Assembly (NCBI GenBank): GCA_004335835.1
Contig: RWJK01000552.1
Span: forward strand, 2,594 to 17,369
Length of the DNA: 14,776 nucleotides
Direction: 5' to 3'
Source: Scenedesmus sp. ARA3
Lineage: Eukaryota > Chlorophyta > Chlorophyceae > Sphaeropleales > Scenedesmaceae
The notes under the pieces are model-generated. The model did not search any database and was not told the DNA's origin. It saw nothing but the letters and a program-made list of their open reading frames with translations. The position numbers and the translations under genes were made by a program. Below are positions 1 through 8,956 of the stretch, piece by piece (within the stretch, counting starts at the first letter, position 1; every line of letters begins with the position of its first letter).

Positions 1-3000
1 GCATGCGCTGGCGCAGCCGCTGGCCAGGATGGCGTGAATGCTGCGCGTGCTGACAGCTTGCAAGGCATGCGCCAAGCGGTGCGCAGAGCAGTGGCTGTTA
101 CCGTTGTTGACAGAGAGTCGTGTGCTGTTGCCTGCACTACTTGTGCTGCCCTGCGTTGCCTGCCTGCCCCCTGCAGGGCTGGCCGGGCGCGCCGCCTGGT
201 GCGTTGGAGGCTGCGGCCAAGGGCGCGGGCGGGGGCGCGCTGGGCGCTGTGCTCATCTTCATGCCTGGCGCGCCTGAGATCGACCGCCTGGTGCGGCAGC
301 TGCAGGGCAGCGCCAAGCTGGCGGGGGCGGCGGGCCACGCTGGGCTGCGCGTGCTGCCGCTGCATGGCGGGCTGCCCGCGTCTGTGCAGGCTCGCGTGTT
401 TGAGCGGCCACCTCGTGGCGTGCTCAAGGTGGTGGTGGCCACCAACGTGGCTGAGACCAGCCTGACCATTGATGACGTGACGTGCGTCATCGACACAGGC
501 CGCCACAAGGAGATGAGGTGCGCGCCTGACATGCTGCCCAGGGTGGGCTGAGCGGCAGCAGGATAGTGGGGATGCAGCAGCGGTCAAAGGAGAATCAGGC
601 CGTGGTATATGTTCTGCATGCTCTTGCTGGTGTTCATTTGCTTCTACTGCCCTAGTGCAACCGGGCAATTTAAAATGTTCCCTGTCTGCCGTCTGCTGCT
701 CCGCAGTTACGACATGTCGCGCGGGCTGTCCCGCCTTGCTGAGACCTGGGTGTCGCAAGCAGCAGCGCAGCAGCGGCGAGGTCGCGCGGGGCGCGTGGCA
801 CCAGGTGGGCTGCTGCTGCGGTGTGCGCAACAGAGCAGCTGCTGGCACGCCACCTTCATGTGGGCACCGAGCACAATGGTCCAGCAGTGAAGGCAGGCGG
901 CATGGCGTTGCTGGGATGCTGCATGACCGCATTCATTGCACCTTGCCTTTTCCTAAGTGCAGGCAAGGTCATCACCCATGCTGCCTGCCGCTGCTGCTGC
1001 TGCCACCACCTCACCACCATCTGCTGCGCTCCCTGCTGCCAGGCGTGTGCTACCGGCTGTGGCCTGGGCGCATGTGGGGCCGGCTGGACCCTCAGCAGCC
1101 GCCCGAGGTGCTGCGCGTGCCGCTGCAGCAGCTGTGCATCACCACCAAGGCCACGCTGGCGGCGGCTGAGCAGGAGACAGGTGAGGCGCGGCTTTGAGGC
1201 AGTGGACGCATGCAGCCGTGAGCACCACCATGGCCTTCTGGCAGTGCATGTCATATCAGACACTGCTGGGGTTAGTGATCGCTGTTGTGGAGTTCTGCGT
1301 CCTGATATGGTGACATAGCACAAGTTCACGCAGCTTTCCTTACCTGCCAGGCTAGGCTGTGGCATGCGGTGAAGCAGGTGCCTGGCTGACCACATGGCTT
1401 GCATCAGACATCCTAGTGCACCACATGCAGCACATGCTGGCAGCACTCTGCTCACTGTGCCGTGGCTGCTGGCGCTGCGCGCAGGCTGCCCCGCCCCCAG
1501 CCTGTCCCAGGTGCTGTCCTGCCTGCTGACGCCGCCTCCCGCTGAGGCCGTGGCTGGCGCTGTGGCCCAGCTGGTGGCGCTGGGCGCACTGGCGGTGACG
1601 CCCGGGGGCGAGGGCGAGGCGCTGACGCCCCTGGGCAGCCATCTGTGTGCCATGCCCATGGACGCTGCCCTGGGCAAGGCGCTGCTGTACGGCTGCATGC
1701 TCAGGTGGGGCGGCTGGCGTGGTGCCGCATGGGGCTGCGGGCAGTGTTCTCTGGGCTTTGTTAGCAATAGGTGAAAGGCGGAGTTGCTTGCAGGCTCGAG
1801 ACAGGGCTGTAGCTGCCGCTAATTCATGACACGTGAGGTAGCTCAAGCACGTGTCTCTGCTATGTTCACGCTGGATTTGGTTGATGTGTCATGTTCACAG
1901 ATCTGCTTGCCCCATTGCCTGCTGCGTCCTGCTGTGCAGGTGTGCCAGCCCGCTGCTGACCATCGCTGCTGCCTTGGGCCATGGCCGGCCCATGTGGGTC
2001 AACCCGCCACCTGACAAGCGCGGGGAGGCAGCAGCAGCACGCCAGGCGCTGGCGCCGCAGGTGCACGGCTGCGAGGCATGGATTACGAATGCTGCGTTTG
2101 AGACACTACAGAAAGAAACAAACCAGTGCACATCGCGGCTCCTATCTGCTGCCTGCTCATGCATCATCGCATATTCACATGTGCGCGGCACAAGCACCAG
2201 GCTGTGCATCTCTCAACTCGCAGTGTTTTCCAGAAACATGTGCTGCTCAGCCACCTTGCACTGGCTCACCTCCCTGCTGCCCCGCGCCGCGCTGTGCGCC
2301 CCGCTCCCCACCCCTTTGCCCCGCAGGCCTACAGCCAGCGCAGCGACCACCTGGCAGTGGTGGCGGCATACAACGGCTGGGTGGCGGCGCGCGCTGCAGG
2401 GGGCAGGGGCGCTGGCGGGGACTTTGCACGGCAGCACTTTGTGTCTGAACAGGTGGGGCCCACAATGCTTGGACGTTGATCAGTTTCTTGTCGGTCGGTC
2501 TTGATTGCGTATTCATAGGCTTTGGCATGGCGTGCTTGCAGCAGAGCATAGCCTTTGGAGTACGTGCAGGCATCAACAACAATTCAAATGCCTGCACAGC
2601 GCCTGCATGATGGGCCTGCAGCATGCTCTGGGGAGGACCTGTGTATGCAGGCACATCAAGGCGTAACCTTTTCTAAGGGTTTGCGCGGTGCTCCCCCTCC
2701 CCCTGCAGGTGCTGGAGGCCATCGCCAAGGGCCGGCTGGACTACGCGGCAACGCTGGCAGCACGCGGCTTCCTGCCAGACTGGTACGTCAGCCACCTGCG
2801 CACCCTGCAGCAGCGGGGGCCGGCAGCAGCGGACTGCGGCAGCAGCAGCGCGCCGGGCGCTGACGTGTATGGCGGCTCTGCCGTGGCGTGTGGCGCGCCT
2901 GACGAGTACAGCCACAACGCGCGCATCGTGAAGGCGGCCATCTGCGCAGGTGGGTGGCGGGTGCGGTGGCTACTGCCTGCTGCAACAGATGTCTTGATAT

Positions 3001-3763
3001 GCCTGTCACGGTGGTGTGTCAGAGATTGGGTGCATGCATGCCACGTGCAGGGCTGGCTCTGCGCGCCGCAGTTGAGTCCTGAGCGCTGCCTGCCTGTCAC
3101 CCCCACCCTCCTGCAGGCTTCTACCCGCGCATCCTGCGCGTGGAGGCGCCCACCAAGTACCAGGCAGTGGCGGGCGGCGCGATGCGCGTGGAGGCCGACC
3201 CCTCCTCCATCAAGTTCTTCGAGCGCGGGCTGGGCCGCGTGTGGCTGCACCCGGCCAGCGTGTGCTTCAAGGCGGGCAGCTACACCTCAGGTGAGCGCAG
3301 TGCGGCTGGGGCGCAGGCAGCGCTAGTTTGTGGGTCTTTTGGCCAGCAGATGCCGCCCCTTTGGATACACATTGTGAACGGCTTCAACAGCCTAGTTGCA
3401 GCTGCCTCATGACAATTCAATTTGCTGCCGCTGTTTTCCCTCCCCCTGCACCGCCCAGGCTGGCTGGTGTTCACACAGCTGGTGGAGACGTCGCGCCCGT
3501 TTGTGCGCGAGGCGAGCATGGTGCCGCTGTACGCGCTGCTGGCCTTTGGCGGCGAGCTGGAGGTGCTGCACGAGCAGGGCCTGCTGCTGCTGGACGGCTG
3601 GGCCAAGTTCAAGGCGCCCGCGCGCGTGGGCGTGCTCATCAAGCACCTGCGCGCCGCAGTGGCCCAGCTGCTGGCCGCCAAGGTGGCTGAGCCCAGCCTG
3701 CAGCTGGCGGGGCAGCGCGTGGTGGAGGCGCTGCACGCGCTGCTGGCCACTGACGGCTTCTAG
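1..3763 (+). CDS. DEAH/DExH-box RNA helicase, DHX29/DHX57/DHX36-like, 3' part (5' end outside window)
   Basis: Exons read as 177-517, 707-804, 1043-1180, 1485-1704, 1940-2060, 2327-2452, 2709-2949, 3117-3290 and 3459-3763 (stop TAG at 3761-3763). All introns are GT-AG, and the joined length of 1764 nt is exactly 588 codons with no internal stop. A further exon at 1-33, ending at a GTGAAT donor, fits the frame but is less certain. Seen in order: motif IV (LIFMPG, about 251-268), motif V (ATNVAETSLTIDD, near 438-476), motif VI (QRRGRAGR, 771-794), the HA2/winged-helix region across 1485-2452 (LTPLGSHL; LLTIAAAL), and a C-terminal OB-fold (SRPFVREASMVPLYALLAFGG, then DGWAKFKAPARV). Family knowledge: these ATP-driven 3'-5' helicases unwind RNA or ribonucleoprotein. 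The ending DGWxxFxAPAxVxxLxKxLR most resembles DHX57/DHX29. The RecA1 domain with the Walker and DEAH motifs is upstream of the window, so subfamily and start cannot be fixed. Before motif IV lies a Gly/Ala-rich stretch. Confidence 0.93.
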
Positions 3764-4130
3764 GCGGGGCAGCGGCTGCGGCGCTCACGGCCGTTCGTGC
3801 ACTGCAGGGTGCTGAGCCCAGCGCGTGGGGCTGGATGCGTTGCCGTGCCACATGCGTCATGACGGGGCAATCTGGCAGCTGTAGTATGCTTAGGTTGTAC
3901 AAGGTAGCCTGGCCATTGAGAGAGAGGTGTAGTTACAGGTGGCGTCTGTCACTGTCTGAGACGGTCCTGGCGCCACATACGCTGGGTAACTTGGCTGACG
4001 GTAGACATGCAACTTCGACGGGTCTGTTGTTCAACAACCTGAAGTGCAGACTCTTGAGCTTGCGGGCTTGCAATGTTGGCTAGGCTGGACCAAAAGATGG
4101 CCAGTTTGATGGTACTGGGAATGGTGTTTG

Positions 4131-4167
4131 ACACCGTCTGTTGACAGCAGGTCCACAGCACTGCCAC
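4131..4167 (+). repeat. Diverged 37-bp direct repeat, copy 1
   Basis: It begins ACACCGTCTGTTG and matches 4254-4291 at about 34 of 37 aligned bases with one single-base indel. The copies start 123 bp apart. No flanking terminal repeats or target-site duplications were seen. Confidence 0.75.
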
Positions 4168-4253
4168 ACCCAGCGTGATGTGCAGATCCTCAACGGTTAC
4201 AGGAAGTAGACTGTTAATGTGCCAGTAAGTTCACAATTACCTGCAGACCGCTA

Positions 4254-4291
4254 ACACCGTCTGTTGAACAGCAGGCCCACAACACTGCAAC
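4254..4291 (+). repeat. Diverged 37-bp direct repeat, copy 2
   Basis: Second copy of the 4131-4167 element, with one extra A after the shared ACACCGTCTGTTG and three substitutions. It may be the remnant of a local duplication. Confidence 0.75.
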
Positions 4292-5088
4292 AAGGTGTGA
4301 ACCCGAACGTGTGCATTACAAATAGACCAGCTTGGGAGCCAGTGGCAGGATCCTGTCTCACCACAGCAAGTCGCAGCACAGCATCAAGCAACAGAAAAGC
4401 AATGGCCTCTCGGAATGGTCGCCTAAGCACCAGCAGAGCTTCATCGTCTAGTCCGACACGCTCTTAATCAAATGCATTGTTGTGGCGGATTCACACGACT
4501 GCATGCAGAGGATGGCCCAAGCCAGTCATCACCCTCTCAGCCTGGCAATGCTGCTGACATGAGAGCCGCACCATGCTGCGGCAACTGACAAAATGCTGTG
4601 TTCTGCTGCTACGATGTGCATCCCATTGGCGGTAAAAGCCTCAAAAGGCTGTCAACTGCAACTCACCAAAAACAACTTCACACCTTCAGCTGCTGCAGAG
4701 GCTGCTGCTTCACTGTGCAGACAGACTCCGTCACTATTCAAGATCTCACACAGGCTGTGCAACCCGTGACGTTGCAGCTGTCCTAGCGTTAGATGCCACG
4801 TAGCCGACACTCGTACTATCCTTGGAGGATGTAGCTGACCTGGCAGCGGAGTGCACAACCACCGACATACCCGTGCTCTGCCAGAGCAAGTCATGACCTA
4901 AAGAGCAGCTGATGCTGAACGACACCCTACATGACTGCACCCTCACAAACATATGCTGCGTGCAGCACCCTGCAAACACTAGCACAGCACGATCAGCAGG
5001 ACGCCTAGAGTAAGCCCAGGCGCCCAAACCCCTCAGGCGAAAATGACTTCAGTTGTTGTATGGTTGCTGTGTACAGCCACACGGAGCC

Positions 5089-5139
5089 CACCAGCACCAG
5101 CACCAGCACCAGCACCAGCACCAGCACCAGCACCAGCAC

Positions 5140-5184
<45 letters not shown>
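5089..5184 (+). repeat. Compound microsatellite (CACCAG)10(CAG)12
   Basis: Ten perfect CACCAG units (5089-5148) are followed directly by twelve perfect CAG units (5149-5184), with no interruption in either block. The CAG block probably arose from, or gave rise to, the hexamer by a single C-to-G type change and slippage. All six frames are open through it (His-Gln then Gln, Ser-Thr then Ser, Ala-Gly then Ala, and so on), so open frames here are not evidence of coding. Confidence 0.97.
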
Positions 5185-5188
<4 letters not shown>

Positions 5189-5411
5189 GCACACCATGCA
5201 CAAACAAGCGTGAGACAGGCACAACCTGCAAAGCGGAGTTTCCTGGCAGCACGAGTCCTGTGGATATACACGGACGTCCTTGCACACTACATAATAGTGC
5301 CAACGCTTAGGGATCACAGTTTTGACAAGCTGGTGTGCGCCAAGTGACGAGGCTGAGGCGCCTAGCTTCCTGCTGCAAGTTGCCACTCACCCAGCAGGGC
5401 GCCCCAGAGGT

Positions 5412-6298
5412 TCAGCCCCAGAGGGGGTGGCTCTTGCCACCACCGCTGCCACCGGCAATCTGGACATTGGTCTGCTTCACGCTGCAGGGGCAGCCGCAGT
5501 GCACAGCACAGTAGCCAAAAGTGATCTTATGGCACTTCAGCTGGTGGAAGTTCAAACTGCTAGTTGGCTGCTGCTGTTATGCAGCTTGAAACATGTACAT
5601 CTCATGCGCAGCAGCCCAGGCTGCAGAGGTGCAAGCGGACAGTAACATGTTCATCAGACAACGCATGTTGGCTAGTTCAAGGGCAGGACGTATGAATGTT
5701 GCTTGTGGTTAGGGACAGCTTGACTACCTCTGTTAGGCTGCTGCATGGCTGATGCACCTACTTGGTGTTGACTGTGACGGGCTGTGCTGCAACCACTGGC
5801 TGCGCTGCTACGACCGGCTGTGCCGCAACCACCGGCTGTGCTGCCACAACTGGTTGCGCTGCCACAACCGGCTGGGCTGCAACGACAGCCTGTGCCTGGG
5901 CAGCGGCAACTGGCTGCGCTGCAACCACTGGCTGGGCAGCAACAACAGGCTGTGCTGCCACAACAGGTTGTGCTGCTACAACAGGCTGCGCATGCGCTGC
6001 TGGTGCGGGGTTGTTGATGATGATGATGGGCCCTGGCGCTGGCGCTGGAGCAGCTTTGGTGTAGGCGTGCTTGCTGCAAAGAAGGAGTGCAGCACACGTT
6101 TAAGTGTCAGGGAGTCAGGGGTTGTGCAGGGGCGAGCACCCATTGGACGACAGCTGCCCTGTTGAGCTGGCAGCTGCTCAGTAGTCGACCAGATCCGACT
6201 CACAACTTCGCCAGCTTCCTTCCAGCCTTCAATTCCCATGCATTGGCGCTGGAAGCAGCCAGGCAGAGCAAGCACAGCGCCAGCACGACGTGCTTCAT
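5412..6298 (-). CDS. Copy A of tandem family: secreted Ala/Pro/Val/Gln-rich hexapeptide-repeat protein
   Basis: Function unknown. Exons (minus): 6298-6204, 6073-5762, 5481-5412, giving 477 nt and 158 residues with stop TGA. Exon 1 encodes a clear signal peptide (start MKHVVLALCLLCLAASSANA, likely cleavage after ANA) and ends at a GTGAGT donor; exon 2 follows a textbook TTCTTTGCAG acceptor. The mature protein has a basic stretch (WELKAGRKLAKFKHAYTK), an Ala-Pro run, PIIIINNPAPA, then eleven QPV units of mostly VVAAQP (residues 61-131). A C-terminal piece of 22 residues ends in KSHPLWG. The frame appears to stop just after the repeats (TAG at 5758-5760), but that TAG lies inside a GTAGGT donor, and the last exon is conserved in copies B and C. 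An alternative acceptor at 5556 would keep the frame and add a Cys-rich segment (183 residues in all). Ala-Pro modules recall hydroxyproline-rich wall glycoproteins; that is inference. A TATA-like GTTATACC lies at 6342-6335, 37-44 bp before the ATG. Confidence 0.75.
5776..5988 (-). repeat. 18-bp coding minisatellite (VVAAQP units) in gene A
   Basis: Twelve 18-bp-type units in register with the minus-strand frame: five QPV units, one altered unit (AAAQAQAVV), then six more. Units differ mostly at third codon positions (Ala GCA/GCG/GCC/GCT, Pro CCT/CCA/CCG/CCC, Val all four codons, Gln CAG/CAA), while the peptide is nearly invariant. Confidence 0.9.
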
Positions 6299-7118
6299 CG
6301 TAAAATTTGGAGGCTACGGCCTGGTGTTGCACCCGGTATAACACTACACACACGTTTGTGGCAATAAGGAGCTCGTTGAGTGCAAATACTGAGCTGAGGA
6401 GCGTGTACTGTACATGTCCTGCTCTTCACCTGATCGTTGGATGTCAGCGCCAGCTGTCGCGGTGCTGGTGCCCGCCGGTCATCGCTGGCAGGTGACTGGC
6501 ACTTGGGTGTCTGTCGGGCTGTTGGAACAGTCAAACGTAATTTAATATCGATCTATGTTTGTTTGACGTTGGCGGCTAGTCCGATGCTGGCTGTGATCAG
6601 CAGATCTTGATGCTGGCAGTACAGTACTGCCACAGAATGTACAGGACCAGTTCTGCTGTCAGTGCACAGGGCCAGTCAGAGACCACCAATGGTAATTTCT
6701 GACCAGTTTCTACACTTGATGCAAAGCACACACAACTGTAGGGTGTGTTGTATGCATGCGGCACTGCCCAACATTACTCTTGCAGGTGGGTGGTGGGCTT
6801 TCTCACTCACATAGACACACGCATTGCTGTTTCGTCATCAACACCTTTCACAGCACAAATTTCATCTGCAATCATGCACTGCTTTCAACCGCACGTGTCG
6901 CTCCAAGCTATTATTCACTGCGTCAGAAAAGGTATACGCACCAAAACTGCCGCTGCCGCTGCCTGCTTACAAGCTGCACAGCAACACTGCTGTCACACAT
7001 AAAATCTGCGGATTGCACGCTTCTGAAGTCATCAAGCCGTGCTACCAGCGCTAATCCAGTAGGCAAGGTCTGCTGCTGCCCAAAGACGGTCTTCATCTGC
7101 ATCTGTGCATCACTTGCT
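6299..7118. other. Spacer between genes A and B, no supported gene
   Basis: It should contain the promoter of gene A and the 3' UTR of gene B; a minus-strand TGTAA lies at 6969-6965, about 150 bp after the stop of B. A plus-strand open frame at 6756-7364 has no motif, an odd His/Cys-rich composition, and overlaps the exon 3 and intron 2 sequence of gene B, so it is not called. A perfect 9-bp palindrome sits at 6614-6632. Confidence 0.5.
6614..6632. repeat. Perfect 9-bp inverted repeat with 1-base centre
   Basis: TGGCAGTAC, then A, then GTACTGCCA. It lies in the A-B spacer, about 320 bp upstream of gene A. It is not followed by a T-run and no role is evident. Confidence 0.6.
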
Positions 7119-7853
7119 TCACAGGCGCCGGCCCCAAAATGGGTGCATCTTGCTGCCGCCAGCACTGCCAGCCTGCAGATTCTTTTGCTGCACACTGCGC
7201 ACCAACAGAAAATACAGCAGCAGCAGGAGGTTCAGGCAGCAGCTGCAGCAACAATTGCGGCATGCACACCAGAGTTTGCTGCTGCAAGATTTGACACTTG
7301 TGTTGGTGCTGGTCACGCACGTTATCAAGAAGGCACAGCGGCAGAAAACGTGCATTGCTTGTGATCGTTTGCATAGAGTAGCCATGATGATGCCGCCTTG
7401 TCTAGCGCGCAATGCAGCCGCCTGCCAGGGTATTGTGCTCGCCCACCCCACCGAGAACAGCAGGCCTGCCAGCGTATGTTACTGGGCATACCAACAATAT
7501 CATGCCATGCAGAATGACAGCATCAGAACTCACTTGGTGGTGACTATGATAGGCTGGCCAGCCACTGGCTGTGCTGCTGGCTGGGCCGCCACAACCGGCT
7601 GCGCTGCCACTGCCTGCACTGGCTGTGCAGCGACCACTGGGGTTGCCGCTTGAGCCGGTGCTGCTGCTGGTGTGTTGATGACGACGATGGGCTGCTGGGC
7701 AGGCGCAGGCGCTGGGGCAGCCTTGCCCGCATGCTTGCCAGAGAGCCTGCATGGCGCAGGCAGGAGCGCCAGACAGCAAGCAACATCGGACATTGCAAGA
7801 AAATTTGAAACAAATTGACTGGGACCAGTGCGTTTCCGGCAGAACTGATTCAT
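7119..7853 (-). CDS. Copy B of tandem family: Ala/Pro/Val/Gln-rich repeat protein, 5' end uncertain
   Basis: Function unknown; paralogue of gene A. Repeat exon (minus) ends at 7534 with a consensus GTGAGT donor; last exon 7194-7119 (stop TGA). The join is in frame (phase 2). Shared features in order: KHAGKAAPAPAPAQQ, then PIVVINTPAAAPAQ, four shortened and irregular AAQPV-type units, PIIVTTN, then VQQKNLQAGSAGG and KMHPFWG. The apparent stop after the repeats (TGA, 7532-7530) is part of the donor. The start is unsure. Reading on from ATG at 7853 gives 131 residues with a weak hydrophobic stretch (FLAMSDVACCLALLPA); ATG at 7793 is an alternative. By analogy with A, an intron could instead end at the CAG at 7749-7747 (exon from 7746, phase 2), with exon 1 further upstream. 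I found no convincing signal-peptide exon there. Confidence 0.6.
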
Positions 7854-8461
7854 CACTGAGCGACAAGGTGAGGCGCATGATGCCTGTCACAGGTATGAGT
7901 GAATGTATATCTTCACTTCAACCTGGTGGTATTGAAATCTCGACATAATTAACAAGGTACCACTGGTGAAGCTGCACAATGCATGATGCTGCAAGTTACA
8001 AGTTACAAGTCCTGCGCGTCGGAGGCAGGCAAGCCTGCTTGAGCCTATGCTCTACCGTGCGTAAATTAGAGAAGATCAAGGACAGGCCTGGGCCTGAGAG
8101 CTCTATCGTAAGAACTCATTCCCATCCTACTACGCGTTGACACAAGAAGCCCTAAGATAAGCTGCAAATGGACTCCGACGCCGGGCCCCTGGCAACTGGC
8201 TGCCTTAGGGGTCGGCTGCTCCTGCCGGCCCCCTTGGCTTTCCGAGACCGGCATCTCAACCGAGACGAGGGCGTTGGCCGGATTGGTGTCGTAGCGCAGA
8301 CGCTTAGGGCTATGTCCTTTCCTTGGGTGAGGATGGTGGTGAGTTCTTCATGATGCTGCACAGATTTTCAAGCAGCTGCTCAAGCAAGGTCACTGTGTTG
8401 AAGACACCACACATGGCCATCACACATTCATGCAATCATGTACGGCGCGGGATCCATCCAC
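7854..8461. other. Spacer between genes B and C with an unexplained coding-like block
   Basis: About 600 bp. It contains an open minus-strand frame (roughly 8340-8066, stop TAA) with GC-ending codons and CpG-rich sequence unlike the TGCTGC-dominated surroundings; see findings. It also contains a 7-bp tandem repeat (AAGTTAC, 2.6 copies, 7993-8010), which on the minus strand yields two TGTAA motifs about 60-70 bp after that frame's stop. No gene can be identified with confidence. Confidence 0.45.
7993..8010. repeat. Short tandem repeat AAGTTAC x2.6
   Basis: Two full units and four more bases. Read on the minus strand it contains TGTAA twice, the usual green-algal polyadenylation motif, so it could serve a minus-strand transcript. 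This is suggestive only. Confidence 0.5.
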
Positions 8462-8956
8462 TCACAAGCTGAGCAGTGGGTGCCCCTTGGCAGCGCTCTT
8501 GCCTGCCGCAGGCTGGAGGTTCTGTTGCTGCAGCAGGAAGCAGTACATCACTGAGTTTGCAGAGCATGGCAGGGCATTGACAATATTTGATATCCTCAGG
8601 TTGACAGGAGCAAGCTGTATGTGCTGCAGTGAGCATATGCATATGTTCATGCATGACGCCAGTTGCTGTAATGGTGGCTGCTGTCCATCAGCATGGTGTT
8701 TCAGTGTAGTGCATCTGTGCAGTGCGGCTGCACGCTGCTTGCACACACCGTGACATATGTGTTGACAATCACTGGAGTAGGGGCTGCCGCAGGCTGTGCA
8801 GCAACCACGGGCTGTGCTACAACCACAGGCTGTGCAGCAACCACTGCTGCTGGTGCTGGCGCGGGTGCAGGGTTGTTGACGATGATGATGGGTGGCTGCG
8901 CTGGCGCTGGTGCTGCTGCTGGCACGTGGACGTGATGCTTCAGCTCATGCAGCTTC
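8462..8956 (-). CDS. Copy C of tandem family: Ala/Pro/Val-rich repeat protein, first exon not found
   Basis: Function unknown; paralogue of A and B. Repeat exon (minus) 8956-8749, starting after a CCTGCAG acceptor; last exon 8527-8462 (stop TGA). Order: KLHELKHHVHVPAAAPAPAQ (aligns with KLAKFKHAYTKAAPAPAPG of A), PIIIVNNPAPAPAPAA, three VVAAQP-like units, TPVIVNTYVT, then QQNLQPAAGKSAAKGHPLLSL. With the donor placed at 8748 (GTGTGT), the junction VNTYVTQQNLQ aligns without gaps to VNTNVKQTNVQ of A and VTTNVQQKNLQ of B. A donor at 8754 (GTCACG) also keeps the frame. Without splicing, the frame would run to a stop at 8701-8703. The frame is open far upstream (to about 9309) but no signal peptide was recognised, so this copy may lack its first exon or have it further away. 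Confidence 0.55.

Larger units (their letters stand above)
3764..5411. other. Convergent intergenic region with repeats, no supported gene
   Basis: This lies between the 3' end of the plus-strand helicase and the 3' end of the minus-strand repeat-protein gene A. Open frames here are short and lack recognisable motifs, and the frames at 5053-5347 exist because of the microsatellite. It holds a diverged direct repeat (4131-4167 and 4254-4291) and a compound trinucleotide/hexanucleotide repeat (5089-5184). It should also contain the 3' UTRs of both flanking genes. No TGTAA polyadenylation signal stands out close after the helicase stop. Confidence 0.6.

Noticed and set aside
856..1767. 303-codon minus-strand open frame
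   Set aside because: It is antisense to helicase exons and introns on the plus strand. The spliced plus-strand gene has conserved helicase motifs, and this frame has none.
5089..5184. CRISPR-like array or telomere-type repeat
   Set aside because: Units are 3-6 bp with no spacers, so it is an ordinary microsatellite.
5053..5347. Poly-Gln/His-Gln or Ser/Thr protein across the CAG repeat
   Set aside because: All six frames are open because of the microsatellite, and the flanking residues show no conserved feature or splice context.
5762..6064. Plus-strand open frame through the repeats of gene A (GCAATT repeats in protein)
   Set aside because: It is antisense to the minus-strand repeat exon. 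Repeats in register leave the opposite strand open too, and only the minus strand has a signal exon, splice sites and conserved ends.
6756..7364. 202-codon plus-strand open frame
   Set aside because: Composition is not protein-like, no domain was recognised, and it overlaps the last exon of copy B on the opposite strand.
8693..8935. Plus-strand frame rich in Gly/Ala/Thr near copy C
   Set aside because: It is antisense to the copy C repeat exon, which shares sequence blocks with copies A and B.
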